A stretch of DNA of 64,000 bases from Calvatia gigantea (lineage: Eukaryota; Basidiomycota; Agaricomycetes; Agaricales; Lycoperdaceae). The DNA is taken from assembly GCA_025093985.1 (NCBI GenBank), contig JACAAK010000002.1, forward strand, positions 62,001-126,000. Direction: 5' to 3'. A program made the position numbers and the translations under genes. This document shows, piece after piece, positions 38,236 to 50,732 of the stretch. Each line of letters opens with the position of its first letter. The first letter of the stretch is position 1. The notes beneath the pieces are model-generated. The model made no database searches and was not told where the DNA came from. It saw nothing but the letters and a program-made list of their open reading frames with translations.

Positions 38236-41200
38236 TTAATCTACATCCACATCCTCCGCCTTCCCTAGTCCTTCCCTCTCGCTGCCCCCCATCCGGGCAA
38301 GTGCATCATGAAGCCTCGGAACAGCAGAAACTACTCTCCTCTGAAGGGGCGAAGAAACTCCCGGACTCCGACCCCGCATCCCGCCCATCCCCATCCCAAG
38401 CATATACATCGTACTAACCGTCCTTGATCTCGGCGTAACACCAACCCCAAGTCCCAAACCAAATCCGCTACTTGAACTTGACGTCGAGTCTTGATAAGAC
38501 GACGAGGACGAAGGTGAAGAGAAAACGAAACTAAGATCTGGCATTGAAATTCGTAGGTTCAGGTTTTTGATAATGTCTCCTTCCTCTTCTGCACGATGGC
38601 TGGAATCTGCGAGTCCGAATGCGGATACGGTTCTTCGGATTGGGGTACGGTGACGGCTTGTCATGATATTTCCAAAAGTTGGTGCAGGACCTGGTGTAGG
38701 CGTTGTTGGCCTTGGAGGTACACGGCCTGGGATCCATGAAGGTCCATCCCCCTCCTCCGGTGCTTTGCGCATCTAACGTCGGTGAAGTATCCGAATGTTC
38801 TGAGAAGGGAGGAGCGGAGGATACACCCTGAAGGTCATGCACCGCACGCTTAACAGCCGCAACATCATGTTCCAAATCTTCCAACTTTTTCTGAAACCCT
38901 CGTAAGGCCTTCTGTATCCCCGGCTCAGTCCCTTCAACAAAAGCCAAAATCTGGGCTTCGACTTCCACCAACGTTTCCCCTGGTTCTGCAGTTTCACCTT
39001 GATGGTGCGAAGTCGAGGGCTCCAGGGAACAGACAACAAAGCCTCATATCCCCTCCCAAGCACCTCTTCATCCGAAATCCGAATCTCAAGTTCGACACGG
39101 ACATCTTCAGTATAATCGTCCAACCGCTGGATGACCGCTTTGAACCACTCGCTTTGGGGTATCGCATGTGTTGGGTATTTAGTAGTCGTTGATGTGGAAT
39201 GTAAAGAAGATTTGAGGGATTCAAGTGCGATGTGACAGTCATGGAAAGCGCGTTGGATGTAGTCGTAGCGTGTATGGGCCTTTTGGAGGTGATAGAGAAG
39301 AGGGTGTTGGGGCTGCTGAGGTGCGGGAGGAGGTGACAAGGATACTGGGGGCGGGGGTGATATCGCGGGGGAAAGGATTGTCGGTAGGCATGTCTATGGA
39401 AATAGACGTAGTGGTATCTAATTCTAGGGAAGTGATGGGAAGTGAAGCTGCCGGTTGAGTTACTACAACATGGGGTACAGGCAGCGCTGGATCGGCAACA
39501 CCGTTGGGCGTTTCTGTATAAGCGCCCGGGACGGGAAGAGGTATAGGTTCAACCTGGATAGCAGGTGGTTCTAGTGCGCACAGGATATCTGTGGCTGTAT
39601 CTTCCTCCTCTTTCTCCTGGGTATATGAAGGATCTCTCCCTGAGTTCCCAAGCATTTCGATCACTTTGGGTACGTCGGCGCTCTCCAAGTCCTGCGCACT
39701 TTCTCGTTCCGTTTCAAGCGTCACACTCGCTGAGGGCTCTGGAGGGACAAGTGAAGGGTGTGTTGCGGGCTGAGCATCGACTTCCGAGTCTAAGTCCTGC
39801 TGGGCCTGATTACTATCCGGCTCTCCAGCAACTTCGGCAACTTCTGCGGTAATACTGTCTCCTCCATCTGCTTGTGGCCTCTCCCTCTCCGGAGGAGGAT
39901 CCATAGCACCCTCAGCTTTCTCTACACCTCCTTCAACATCCGCAAGGACCACTTTTCCTTCTATGATAGTCGAAATCGGTTTTTGTGGTTTCTCCAACAC
40001 GTCTACGATGGGCGGTACAGCAGCGCCAGTTTCTACAAACGATGACGACGTTGGCGGGGGAGTAGACTCGGGGTAGTCTCCTATCACTCCATACGTATCC
40101 GCCCTCGCTTCGTCTTTCTCTCCCTTTTCCACTATCCCGCCTGTCCCTTCAGAGACGCCCGAAACATCGGCAGTGTCCGTGGAAACTTCCTCGGCGTTCG
40201 CAGCCACTACTCCTGGGGAAGCAGTTACTTCGTCGTCCCCAGCGACAGCCGAGGTTGTTGGGTTCTGGATCGCATAGGATAGTTCACCAGGCGGTGTGGG
40301 ACTGGTGGTGGTAGTGGAGACGGTGATGGCAGTTTCTTCAAAAATTGTTGGTGGTGGTAGTGGCAGAGACGAATTGGTTGGGATGGGTATCGCTTCCTCT
40401 TCCTTTACTTCCAGGATGACATTAGGCTGTGATATGATGGTAGGTATATGCGCCAATTCGGGCTCGGATTGAGGTCGTACGTCTATCAGTACGGGCATTT
40501 CTGGAGGAGGTGCGGACGAAGGATCAGTATGATCATCCTGGCTGAGAGGGAGCGAGTTTAAGTTCTTCGGCGGTAACGGAGGCGGTGGCGGCGATGGTGA
40601 TTCTGTTTCCCCCTCTAGTTTCTCTTGTACCCGTTCGTGTTCGTGTTCATGCCATAGCTCCTGCCCTTGTTGAAGTTGAACTTCATAGTGAACCAGCGCC
40701 TCCTCAGCGCGCACCCTCCTACTCTGTTCGCGTCCAAGTTCGTCTACGAGTTCATTAATTGTACTTTGAATCGCGATAAGCCTCGCTAAGGGTCCCGATA
40801 CAGGCACCTCGACAATAGACTGGTGGTCTTGGTCATCAGGGTGGTCAAGCGTAAGATGGAGAGGGCTATCAAGTTCATCAACCAAAATCTTCGCATCTTG
40901 CACCATCTCATCCAACCACATCCTCACATCCACACCACCCCCACCCTCAGCCTCATCTTCAGCAGTATCAGTACCACCAACAGCCTTCCCAACCCTCTCC
41001 CCAGCCCTCCTCAACCACCTCCTCAACCCTTCCACGACTCTCTCCTCCCTCCTCACCAGTCTCATCCTCACCTTCACCTCCCTCCTCCTCCCAAAACTCT
41101 CTTTCAGAAGCTCATTCCCAATATCATCAAGTGAAGCGAGAAGACGGGTGTTGAGGGATTCGAGGGTCTGGACGGTATGTGTGAGAGTGTGCGTGTGCGT

Positions 41201-42182
41201 TGTGAGAGATGTGAGTGTTGCGGTGTGTCGGGATGTAAGTGTTTGGAGGGTGGTTTGGAGGTTGTTTGTGGATTGTTGAGAGAATTTCCTGGAATTCATT
41301 TTTTTTTTGTATTAGGCTACATGTGGCGAGGGGAGTGGGGGAGGGGGGACGTACATGTATCGAGAGACCATCTTGGCTGCGGTGGTATCATCCCGCTCTA
41401 ACAACTGGAGTTGGTAACGCAGCTGCGCGAGTTCAGCAAGTGCGGACTCCACAGATTTGGTCTGAGCATCGTATTGAGATTTGATAACCACAAGTTCATG
41501 CTGCGCAGATGAGAGTTGAGATTGCAGGTCCTCCCGCTCAACAGCGAATTCGCGTAAAAGTCCTTCAACGGTCCCCTTATCCTCCTTATCATCAGGGTGA
41601 ACCAGGGTTTGGGATGACGCTCTGCCCGCGTTATTGTTATAAGGACCAGTATTGCGACCCTCGAGCTTGCGCACGAGATCTGCATATTCGCCCACGGCCC
41701 TCTCGCTCATTTTTGCCCTCTCCTCTGCGAGTTGTAGCTTTAATTGTAATTCCCCTTCGTGCGACCTAAGCGCCTCCTCTCGTCCACGTATACGCGAAGC
41801 CAACTCATACGCAGCATCAGTCGAAACTCTCGATTTTGTCAACTCTGCGAGAGCATTCGTGAGATCCTGTGTGCGCTGAGCCAGTAGATCCTCCGTCGCA
41901 GAGACTTTCTCGTTAAGAGTACGAAGGGACAACGTGAGTTGGTTTATCTGTATCTCCTTCGCCGACACAGACTGTCAAATTGGAAGAAAGACCTCGAAGA
42001 GTGTATAATTCGTCATTGAGAACGGAATTTTCGTGTTCGAGCGCATGTACACGGTCTAGTGCGCGAGAAGTGGACAATGAGTGGTGTTGGAGTTTAACTG
42101 CGGATGCGTGAGCCTCGTCTTGGAATTTGGCGAGTGCGTTTCTGAGTGACTCGAGTTGGAGGAGGACAGGGTGGTCGTCCAT
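38236..42182 (-). CDS. large coiled-coil and disordered protein, function unknown
   Basis: I do not recognise a named family. From ATG 42182 the N-terminal half is heptad-rich: LLQLESLRNALAKFQDEAHA, then after an intron KEIQINQLTLSLRTLNEKVS and EELR-type repeats to about 41340, and after another intron a further helical block (about 40660-41290). The middle (about 39340-40650) is Pro/Thr/Ser/Glu-rich with poly-Pro PSPPPPPLPP and is probably disordered. The C-terminal part has DYIQRAFHDCHIALESLKSS and another helical stretch, then a Ser/Gly-rich tail ending VDVD at 38236. One-base frame jumps near 39330, 39030 and 38755 join open segments that together look like one protein. The architecture suggests a scaffold, but nothing fixes its role. 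Its start is 122 bp from that of dephospho-CoA kinase. Confidence 0.68.
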
Positions 42183-42304
42183 GATACATGTGGCATGAGA
42201 AATGAATTGTGCGTGCGACTGTTGAGATCATTGTCAGGGTTTTTTTCGGTGACGTTGTCCCGTATGCCGGAATAAGCGTGGATCTCTTGACCACGACCAC
42301 CACG
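42183..42304. promoter_or_regulatory. probable bidirectional promoter
   Basis: Only 122 bp separate the divergent start codons of the coiled-coil gene (42182, minus) and dephospho-CoA kinase (42305, plus). Both core promoters, or at least both leaders, must overlap here. No clear TATA element is seen. Confidence 0.5.
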
Positions 42305-43176
42305 ATGTTGGGTGAGCCCTGCTTAACTGTGTCAACCTCTCACTTTTACTTGTCTCTGACTCAATTTGTATGTTGCAGTTGTAGGGTCTTACAGGTGGCA
42401 TCGCAACAGGGAAAATCTACAGTCTCATCCATCTTCAAGGCACACAACGTTCCCATCATAGATGCAGGACACAATCGCACGCCAAGTCGTCGAACCGGGC
42501 ACACCAGCCCTCAGCAAAAATAACCAAAGTCTTCGGCCACGAGGTGCTGTTGCCCGACGGTGCACTAGACAGAAAGAAGCTTGGTTCAATCATATTCACA
42601 GACGAATCCAAGCGCAAGAAACTGAATGCCATCGTGCATCCCGCAGTAAGGAAGGCTATGCTGTGGCAGGTCATGCGATACTGGCTGCGCGGTGAACGTT
42701 GGTGTGTCGTAGATGTTCCTTTACTTATCGAAGGTGGACTTATGGAAGTTTGTTGGATTGGTCGTCGTTGTCTATTGGTGCGTTTCTCCTTCTATGAATA
42801 ATGCACTATTCTTGGCTGATATGACTCGACTTTGAACCCTTTTGCTTCTCATCAGCTCTCCGGAACTCCAGCTCCTTCGCCTCATGCTTCAGAGACAGCT
42901 CGACGCACGAAGACGCCTCGGCAGCGACTAAACTCTCAACTACCCATCGCAACCAAAGTCGAATACGCCGACACCGTCATCGACAACTCCGGTTCTCGCG
43001 CAGAGCTCGAACAACAAGTCACCACCCTCGTTCAAAAAATGAACGACAGCGTCGGCACATTACGCTGGTTATTAAGCTGGCTCGTCCCTCCCATCGGCTT
43101 CACACTTGCCCTTTGGAGTGTCGTGAAAAGACAAATCTCGTTCTCATTTCGCAGAAAGGTGAAGAAGACGAATTAA
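42305..43176 (+). CDS. CAB5: dephospho-CoA kinase, frame interrupted by several one-base indels
   Basis: Last enzyme of coenzyme A synthesis: ATP-dependent 3'-phosphorylation of dephospho-CoA. ATG-TTG-G splices over a short intron (42308-42378) onto the P-loop exon, whose expected motif is GLTGGIATGKS. Downstream are ARQVVEPGTPA, the substrate region LPDGALDRKKLGSIIFTDE, KLNAIVHPAVRKAMLWQVMR and VVDVPLLIEGGL, then a GT-AG intron and SPELQLLRLM. The C-terminus is extended by a hydrophobic helix (WLLSWLVPPIGFTLALWSVV) and a basic tail, suggesting membrane association. The frame is interrupted by apparent extra bases near 42384, 42413, 42467, 42513 and 42739, and again near 42890-42930. For an essential single-function enzyme this argues for sequence error, unless an intact copy exists elsewhere. 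Confidence 0.8.
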
Positions 43177-43333
43177 GATCGTAGATCATACATTTGTCAG
43201 TGTTTGTGCGTATGGATCATAGATTACTTATGTATATTTGTACTTAACAGCTTTGGATACACAGCACGGTTTGGCCTGGACCCGTTCCCTCCTTTCCTCC
43301 CTCCGAGTCACTGGCTTTATTTCCTCTTTCCAT

Positions 43334-45478
43334 ATGGCGCAAGTGGCCGTTTCGCGTCCACCTATCGTTGCGAATACTATCCCGTTTCCTCAGAGTCAAA
43401 CCATCGCACCGTTCCCCCAGAAACTATCCGAGTACGTCCATCACATCTCTGAACAATAAACAACTCCCAACATCCACCGGGCACTTCCTAGAATAATAAA
43501 CGACACAAACAATCACGACCTCATCTACTGGTCAGACTCAGGAGACTCATTTCTCAGTATGTTCCTCCTCCCAGCGTCCTCATACAATTGATCTCAAACT
43601 CCTCAATAGTCCCCGATCACGAACACTTCGCCCGCTCCGTCCTCGGTAACTGGTTTAAACACCAAAACTGGTCTACCTTCGTTCGCCAACTCAATATATA
43701 CGGATTTAAAAAAATCCCGCACCTCCAACAAGGCACACTCCGACCTTCCGAGGGGGCAGAACACAATATCAACAGTTCGCAATTCGCACATGTCCATTTT
43801 AGACGTGCGCAGCCTGAGTTAATACACCTCATTCGGCGCAAGAACAAGGGTACCCGAGGTGCTAGTGTCACTTCTACTGCTCAAATGACTCAGATTCAGG
43901 CGGATGAGGAGGGCGATGACGATGACGACACTACGTCTATGGATTTAATCCACTCCCGCGATACCCCCCACATCCACAATCCTCCCTCCTCTGGTGGTGG
44001 TGGTGGTGGTGGTGGAAATACAACAGCAACAAGTGGCAATCCCACACTAGCCCAAGCTCTTCGAGATCCTCTCAGCTCTCAAACACCACCAATCCACCCT
44101 CTCAGCCGAAATCGACACTCTCAAACGTTCCTATCATACTTTACGCCAGGAATCCATAGACACACGCAAGGCCCTTGCGAGGATTCTTAAATTCCTAGCT
44201 GGGGTATTTGGGGGCTATGTTCGCGCAAACCCAGGTCTCCACCAACAAACGGATAACAATAACGACATGGCTGGGTTCGGGAGCTATAATAATAACAAAG
44301 CTGTTGTCCCGCACAGGGGTAATAGGACGGCGCGTTTGATGATCGAAGGTGGTGACCCTGCCCAGGAGAAGGAGAACCACGACGAACTTTCGCGAAGGAT
44401 TCGTCACCGAAGTTGGATCTATGAATAGCCTTTCTCCATACGGTAAGTCGATCGTCCCCTCGATTCTCTATTTCATGTGTGCTAAATATATCTTTGGGCG
44501 GTGTATGTAGATATACCTGTTCAGGCTCAGGGTGTTGTCATGCCCCTTTCGGACAATGGCCAAAGTCCTATTACGACCGATAACACCACAACTGACCCAT
44601 GCGCCAATAATAACAACTCTTTGACGCGCGTGCAGTCCGAGTCTGGTGTTAGCAATCACCAGACCACCAAAGACACCTCCACCACCTCCAGTACAACGGC
44701 ATCGGCGTCAACGACTCCTGACAATGCCGTTGAAACACCCTATAATCCCCACCAACCGACTGGGTATGAACTCGGCCCGGATGGTCTCCACCACCAACAC
44801 ACGTTCGGCGACCTTACTCCTAGCGCAACTCGCGCATTTTTGGATGTCACTACCACAGAATATGGATGCCATGAACGACTCGCTTGCAGGGTTACATTTC
44901 TCGTCTGACTTGATGGTCCCACCCCCATCCCCTGACTTTACCACTTCCTACCAACGGCGACAACAATGTTTGGCGATAGCCCTATCCCTGAACCCAATGC
45001 AGGCGCAGGCTTGGGCCCTACTCCAGGTCCAAAAACCCCGGAGGGCCTGATATCATTCAACGATATACACCCCGTCGACACCACGCCGCCATCGTACCCA
45101 CACGGAACTTTATTATCCTCCTCACCTTTTGACATCGATATCCCACCACCACGTACAGAATACGGTGTCGAACTCGACTTTGGAAAAGCTGTTAAATTCT
45201 GGAGGTGATACAAGTATCGGCGCCAGCGTTAATATTTGGCCGGATCCTATGGATGAGACAGATATGGGATGCGACTACGGGTTTGGGTTGGGGTGTGGGG
45301 CGCATTGGTGATTCGAGCGGATCCGGGATGGATGTGCTTTCGGGCGGGCCGGTGCTTTCGCCTGCTGGTATTGAAGTAAGAGGGAGAAACGCAGGATATG
45401 AATGTGAACGCGACTCCTCGTGTAGGTGTTACGAGGCCAAAGAGAAAGTCAGGATGCGATGATAGGAGAGGCGCTTGA
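43334..45478 (+). CDS. HSF-type DNA-binding transcription factor (HSF-C)
   Basis: Nuclear regulator with an N-terminal heat-shock-factor winged-helix domain. ATG 43334 opens a short exon ending PFPQKLSE; a GTACGT intron leads to IINDTNNHDLIYWSDSGDSF, another intron, then FARSVLGNWFKHQNWSTFVR and NIYGFKKIPHLQQGTLRPSE, FAHVHFRRAQPELIHLIRRK. A poly-Asp patch, a Gly8 run and a heptad region (LSAEIDTLKRSYHTLRQES, in a shifted frame from about 44060) follow, then a Ser/Thr/Pro-rich activation-like tail and a basic end with RPKRKSG before TGA at 45478. Frame jumps occur near 44070, 44410, 44840 and 44960. It shares the exon plan of HSF-A and HSF-B but is clearly more diverged, so it is the oldest of three related local copies. 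Confidence 0.75.
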
Positions 45479-45744
45479 TTCTGGAGGGATGGGAACAGCA
45501 GACCCGAAGCGGAGAAGGGTTTGACTGAGGTATATACCTGTCAGAGGTGATAGAATTTCGTAGACTGGAGTGAGATGCATAACATTGTTTGTTCTCCCAG
45601 CTGTACGATATATCTTTCATACATCTGTAGTAGCAATCGCAGTAGTAGTCACAAATTTGAACGTAGATTGCCAGTACACTCATAAGCGGACGTCCGTTTG
45701 CCAATCCTAAGTAGTTCGTGTTGCCCTTCCTACTCCAGGGGTTT

Positions 45745-47165
45745 CTATCGCCGTGAATCAGTAAAGCACATTCGAATTGGATCAATTAGCGCGCAACGCA
45801 CAAATGAGACCTTCCAAGCACTGGCATTAGTGAACTCGTCGTTCTTTATTTCACACCACCTCTGGTAACAAGGCTCCACTATCTTATTGAAGTATTCCAT
45901 TGAAAGCCCAAATTTACCCCCCGAATTCAGTATGTGCTTAAGAAAGTCTCCAAAGGATGCATGTCGGAAGTTGACGGGTTTCCTGAACGCGTCCTCTGCC
46001 GAGAGGTATCTCCAAAACCGAATGCAATCTCCGTAGACCCCCGTAAAACGTGGCTTGATCCAAGAACAGAATATTGGCAACAGATCGGGCAGGGCCCGTT
46101 ATAACGCTTCAGAATGAGAAACATGAAGGATCAATGCGGCAGTGGGGAGAACGCGAGGGTGAATAGTGCGTAGAATCCCCCAATATAAAAGATGGAGGGG
46201 ATCCAACGGGTTTCCGCTATCTGGTAATATGTTTCCCTTCAGAAAACTCAGACAATCGTCAAGGCAAGCGACCGGATTACCAATCTCTTCATCATCCACG
46301 AATCTGAGGACCGTAGAGGCGAATACAGGAAGCCCAGACGCCGAAGAGCAAATCGCGAAAAGTTGGTCCGCACTCGGCCATACTTGGCCCTCGGCAAACG
46401 CGTCGTCGTACTTCAGACGGATTCTCGCAAAGCCGGATTTTTGTGACATCTTTGATCGCCTGCTCAGTATCGATTCGAAGCTCCTCTCGTTGACATTGGT
46501 GACTTGAGAAGGTTGAAACGATTTGCCATTCAGGCCTGCTAGTGATAATCCAGACAAAGGGGAGCTTTAACGTTTTGGCAGAAACAGCAGAGGCTGTGAT
46601 TATCTCAATGAACTCCCCGCTGGGCGTCGTCTCCCCCGACATTCGTCAAGGACCATCGAGAAGCAGTAGTATCGGATGCGTTGACGGGCCCTCCAACCTT
46701 CATACCAAAGAGAAGCTCTGTGATAAGCTTCTGGAATTGAATCCGCGGCATCTTGCGAAGGATTGAAGGATCCTCAACGAGAACGGTGAAGGACAAGTTG
46801 CTTATAGTGCGGAAAGGTGACTGCGAGTTGGTGAGCAAGGGAGGGGACAACTCTTTTGGGATCGTCACGGTTATTCAGCCGAGAGAAAAAGAAAGCAGCG
46901 CCCAATAAGCCTTCCTCTTTCCCACTTTCAGCTATGGTTTGGGCGACCGCTGACTTTCCTGCACCAGCAGGACCGTAAAGCCACAACAAATTTGAATCGC
47001 GATTCTCGTCGGTAAGCCAGGAGGTAATCCTGTCCCCTGAGCTCTTCCCGCGTCCCGGGATTGCAAGGATGGTATGGGGGCGCGGGCGGCGGAATCCAGT
47101 TCAGCATCAAGGATCGCCCTTCTCCGATAGGCGTTCCATGGCTTTTTCTGATGACACATTAGCAA
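45745..47165 (-). pseudogene. NACHT-domain STAND gene, decayed or frameshifted
   Basis: Minus-strand remnant of a mushroom-type NACHT protein. Blocks in order are a CNPGTREELRG linker (about 47050), the P-loop LLWLYGPAGAGKSAVAQTIA (about 46935-46995), GAAFFFSRLNNRDDPKRVVP, a sensor segment with FVWIITSRPEWQI (about 46520-46560), SVSKTLKLP-like helix, and a C-terminal helical half with DPLHLLYWGILRTIHPRVLP (about 46170-46230) and FRKPVNFRHASFGDFLKHIL (about 45930-45995). The Walker B region expected as LLLDG-DECRG (about 46645-46680) is split between frames. At least three frame changes occur. No WD40 or ankyrin repeats follow on the minus strand, so the ligand-sensing repeats are absent or never existed. 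Unlike the NWD gene at 23912 it is a short, repeat-less type. Confidence 0.7.
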
Positions 47166-48081
47166 ACTGCCAAGTCGATATATAAGCTATATTATTGGCT
47201 AACCGAGAGCCTCCTTTGGATGTTGGGTAGAATTGGCGATAAAAACCGGGTTATTCACGACAAAGTGATGTGCTCCTTGAAAAGTTTGCGGTGGAGTCCT
47301 GATATGAGTCCTGGTTGCGTGGGGGAATGCTCATTCTTCCGGAGTCTTCAGATCGACTCGTTTTGTTGCCGGAGTTTCTCCCTCATCCGAAGAGACGGAT
47401 TCGGAGTCGCAAATGTGGTCACCATGTTGCTCGCCTTCTACGCTGACAGTCCCTGAAGGTTTGTTTATAGCTGGCATCGCACAATTGTGCGCGTTGTGAT
47501 CTTGATCTATCTTGTCAGTGATTCCTGGCTGAATATAACAGAGTACCCCTGCCAGACGAAGGTTTGTTCAGCGCGGGTTGGACCTTCCTTTGTTGGACCG
47601 CTGCTTTCGGTTACCCTGGTTCGCAGTTGTAAAAAAGACATGATGGTATGCTGCTGCGCGAGATAGACGCAGTTCCGCCTCGAAGTCAGGGTCCTGGTGT
47701 TCGAAGCCCGCAGGTTTTTTGCACGGTGGGCGAGACGCTTGAGAAACCTCCTGAAAGACTTGAGCCTTTTGCTCACTGAGGATTTGATACGAGGATCCGA
47801 GAACAACATGATAGGAAGTGAGGCAATGATTCGGAGAGACCGTAGCTTGACAGCTGTTGAGCCGCTTTAACGTCTTGCAGGGTCACGGTCAACAGCATTA
47901 TTATGGATTTCATGACCCCTAAATGCAGTATCTCTCGACTTCCTTGTCTCACTTGCGACCCAACTAGCCTCTCGATGAACAATTTTAATACGCAACGAAA
48001 TCTTCGCCCCCAGACCTCAATACCCCAATGGTATCATATTATAAATAAAACCGCTTCGCAAGTGGTGACGTAGTTGATAAC
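47166..48081. other. region between NACHT remnant and second MDR gene
   Basis: Short minus-strand frames at 47507-47809 (basic, Arg/Lys-rich) and 47773-47982 might be upstream exons of the NACHT gene, but I recognise no domain. Near 48040-48047 the sequence TATAAATA lies about 35 bp upstream of the MDR coding start and is a plausible TATA element for it. Confidence 0.35.
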
Positions 48082-49737
48082 ATTGACTCTAAGCATCCCC
48101 CTTTGGCTAACCACTCGCTACTATCAAGTCACAAAGGTACCGGCCTCTCATATACCCTTATCAGAGTATTCTTTGATACCCTCCTGTTTTAGCCTGGAAC
48201 GTCCAAGAGCCTTGAAGTTAAAGAGACATCAATCAAACATCCCAGAGCGCATGAGGCACTTGTTAAAGTTCACGCGGTTTCGCTTCAGGTAAGCAGGCAA
48301 CACCGCAGGCCAGAGTCGAGAGAAAACATTGTGGTGCTTTCTTGTATAGCATCGCGACCTCCTTATCTCTCGCGGTGTTTACACCTGCTCCGTGAGTGCT
48401 TTGCCGTTCCGTAGGGCTTCAAATTCGATTAAAGTCTCTACCTACAGCCACCTTGATCAGGTCGTCCCATGCTCTGATATGGCAGGTGAAATAGTCGCGG
48501 TTGGAGAAGGCGTTGACGATTGGAAGGTCGGTGACCGGGTCTGTGCCAACTTCGCCACGGAATCATTTGCATGGTGACACGAATCCCACCATTATAAAAA
48601 CCTTCATTGGGTGGTCAGGCTCATGGTGTCTTAACACAATATCGCACTTTCCCCACTCACGTGCGGATCTAATTACCATTCTAGTCACTTGGCTATCTGA
48701 CATCTGTGGTCACTAGTCTCTTGTGAAAATACCCGAGAACTTCAGCTATGAAGAAGCATCTACGTTGCCGTATGTCCCTCTTTTTTGTGGAAACAAAAGC
48801 CTGATGTTTATTTTACTCCAGCTGTGCAGCGCTTACAGCTTACAACACACTTCATGGGCCGGTCCCTATTAAGGCTGGTGATACCGTTCTCGTCCTTGGA
48901 ACAGGTGGGGTGTCCATGTATGCGTGCCTCAGTTATTACTGCAAAGAAATACAGGCTCACACCATTTCCCTTCACATACGACAGCTTCGCCCTTCAATTC
49001 GCCCTAGCGTCCGGTGCTGTTGTCATTGTGATCTCATCATCGGATGAGAAGCTGAAAGTCGCTTCGAGACTCGGCGCCCAACATGTCGTAAATTATATTA
49101 ATAACCCGAACTGGGATGAGGAAGTAATAAGGCTTGTACGTCCGAAAGACTCTCCAAGACACGGCTACATAAGCTCACGAATTTGGATAGACAAAGGGAG
49201 TCGGAGCTGATCACGTTATCGAGGTCACTGTAGCTCTCCTCGCCGATAACCAAGACTAACGTATAGTAGGTTGGTGGCGAAAGGCACCATGCCTCGCAGC
49301 TTAAATGCTGTCCGAGTAGCGGGATACGTGCATATCATTGGCGGTGTTGCTAAAGTCAGGAATCGACTTATCAAACGCTTCTATCTCTTCGCACTTATCT
49401 TTATGCTCGAACAGGGCCAAGGCGGACGTCGACATAATTGGTCAGACTATTGGCAAAGCCATCATCCTACGGGGGATAGAAGTTGGCTCTGTGGCGCAGT
49501 AAGCATCGTAAATGCTATCTTCTACAAACTCCAATTGACTGTTGGCGCACAGGTTTAAGGACATGATACGCCTCATTACTGCCAACCCCGAGAAGACCAA
49601 ACCCGTCATTAATAAAATCTTCCCCTTCGACAAGGCTGCAGGACGCCTATGCCTACCTGGAGTCTCAGAAACATGTTGGAAAGGTAGTGATTCAAGGTGG
49701 TCTGATTTTACGCGGTACACGCAAACCAGTTGAAGGT
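48082..49737 (+). pseudogene. MDR-family alcohol dehydrogenase, frame-disrupted second copy
   Basis: Zinc-type/quinone MDR oxidoreductase locus. Translated blocks are HEALVKVHAVSLQ then [11 protein letters not shown] across an intron (about 48245-48385), [20 protein letters not shown] and VGDRVCANF (about 48465-48555), PENFSYEEASTLPCAALTAY (about 48730-48850), a Rossmann stretch GDTVLVLGTGGVS, FALQFALASGAVVIVISSSD with LKVASRLGAQHVVNY (about 48985-49100), GYVHIIGGVAK (about 49320) and KTKPVINKIFPFDKAAG (about 49600). The expected ATG appears as ATTG at 48082, and many later joins need one-base changes. The end is uncertain because the usual KVVIQV tail runs on. Different subfamily from the MDR gene at 29429 as judged by the blocks; not a recent duplicate. 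Confidence 0.65.
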
Positions 49738-50732
49738 AGGTGTTCGTGTTTTCAACGATATGTAAACATATGTTGCGAGAAATGGATGATTTACCACCAC
49801 TGGAAATAAGGGAATTATCGTTATGTTGACTCAGGATCGACTTCGGTGTTATTGCCACCCTCGCCTTCCCGAGAACGAGAGAATCGTGAAGATGCAAAGG
49901 CAAGAAGTAAGCGCGCAATATTTCATCAAAACCTACTGGCAAACCTAGATTCGTGCTCTCGTCTACCTTCTGGCTTTGTTGCCTTCCTGGTTTCCAAGTT
50001 GTTGACTCCCATACACCTGACAAACGCGTTCCACAATTGAAATTGGTGGAGCTTCTCTTTTAGCTTTGTGACTCGTGGACGCTAGAACATTGCAACCGCG
50101 TAGAAGTGAGATGAAGCACAAGATTGGACAATCTGGCCTGTATTTTTATTTCCGACCCATTCGACAGATATGATTCGACTGGCAACGTACAGCCATTGAA
50201 CCATAAAAGCATCCCGTCAAGTCTTGCCTCCCATGAAGGGTGACACTACCTCATGGGAAAGAGAGAAGCCTGGCTACACAGCCCAGTTGAAGTGAGAAGA
50301 TATCACAATGAACGTTTTTTCTCTAAGAAAGGTTGCATTCTGCAGGCCAATACAGATGGCTATGCAACGAAGTGGCGTTGTTTTTCTCTAAACACAGAAA
50401 CTTCTTTGGCCAACTAGTATATTCGTTCATCGTCCCGCCTCTTCGTTCGCAGCCTCGACTTATTCTTGTGCAGATGACTCAACTCGAAGCGCTGGAAACA
50501 CCCTTCTTCTACAGGTCTAAATATACCCAAGGCCTTTAATCGATGGCTAAGCGCGGATTACGTGTCTTGAAGGCCTGACATTCATTGCGCATTTAGACTG
50601 TGATTCGGCGTGTGAAGGCAATTGCTGCGCATATGATAAGCATCATATAATATACATGTCGGAGCCTCATCTCCCCTTGCCCTCTCACACCCATGAAACG
50701 AGCCGCTATTTCCCGCTCACGCACTTCCCTCA

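Noticed and set aside
39225..39458. Plus-strand 77-codon Gly/Val-rich frame
   Set aside because: Antisense to the coiled-coil gene; composition follows from the opposite strand.
41184..41484. Plus-strand frames opposite the coiled-coil gene start region
   Set aside because: They are antisense shadows of the heptad-rich minus-strand coding sequence and its intron; no independent support.
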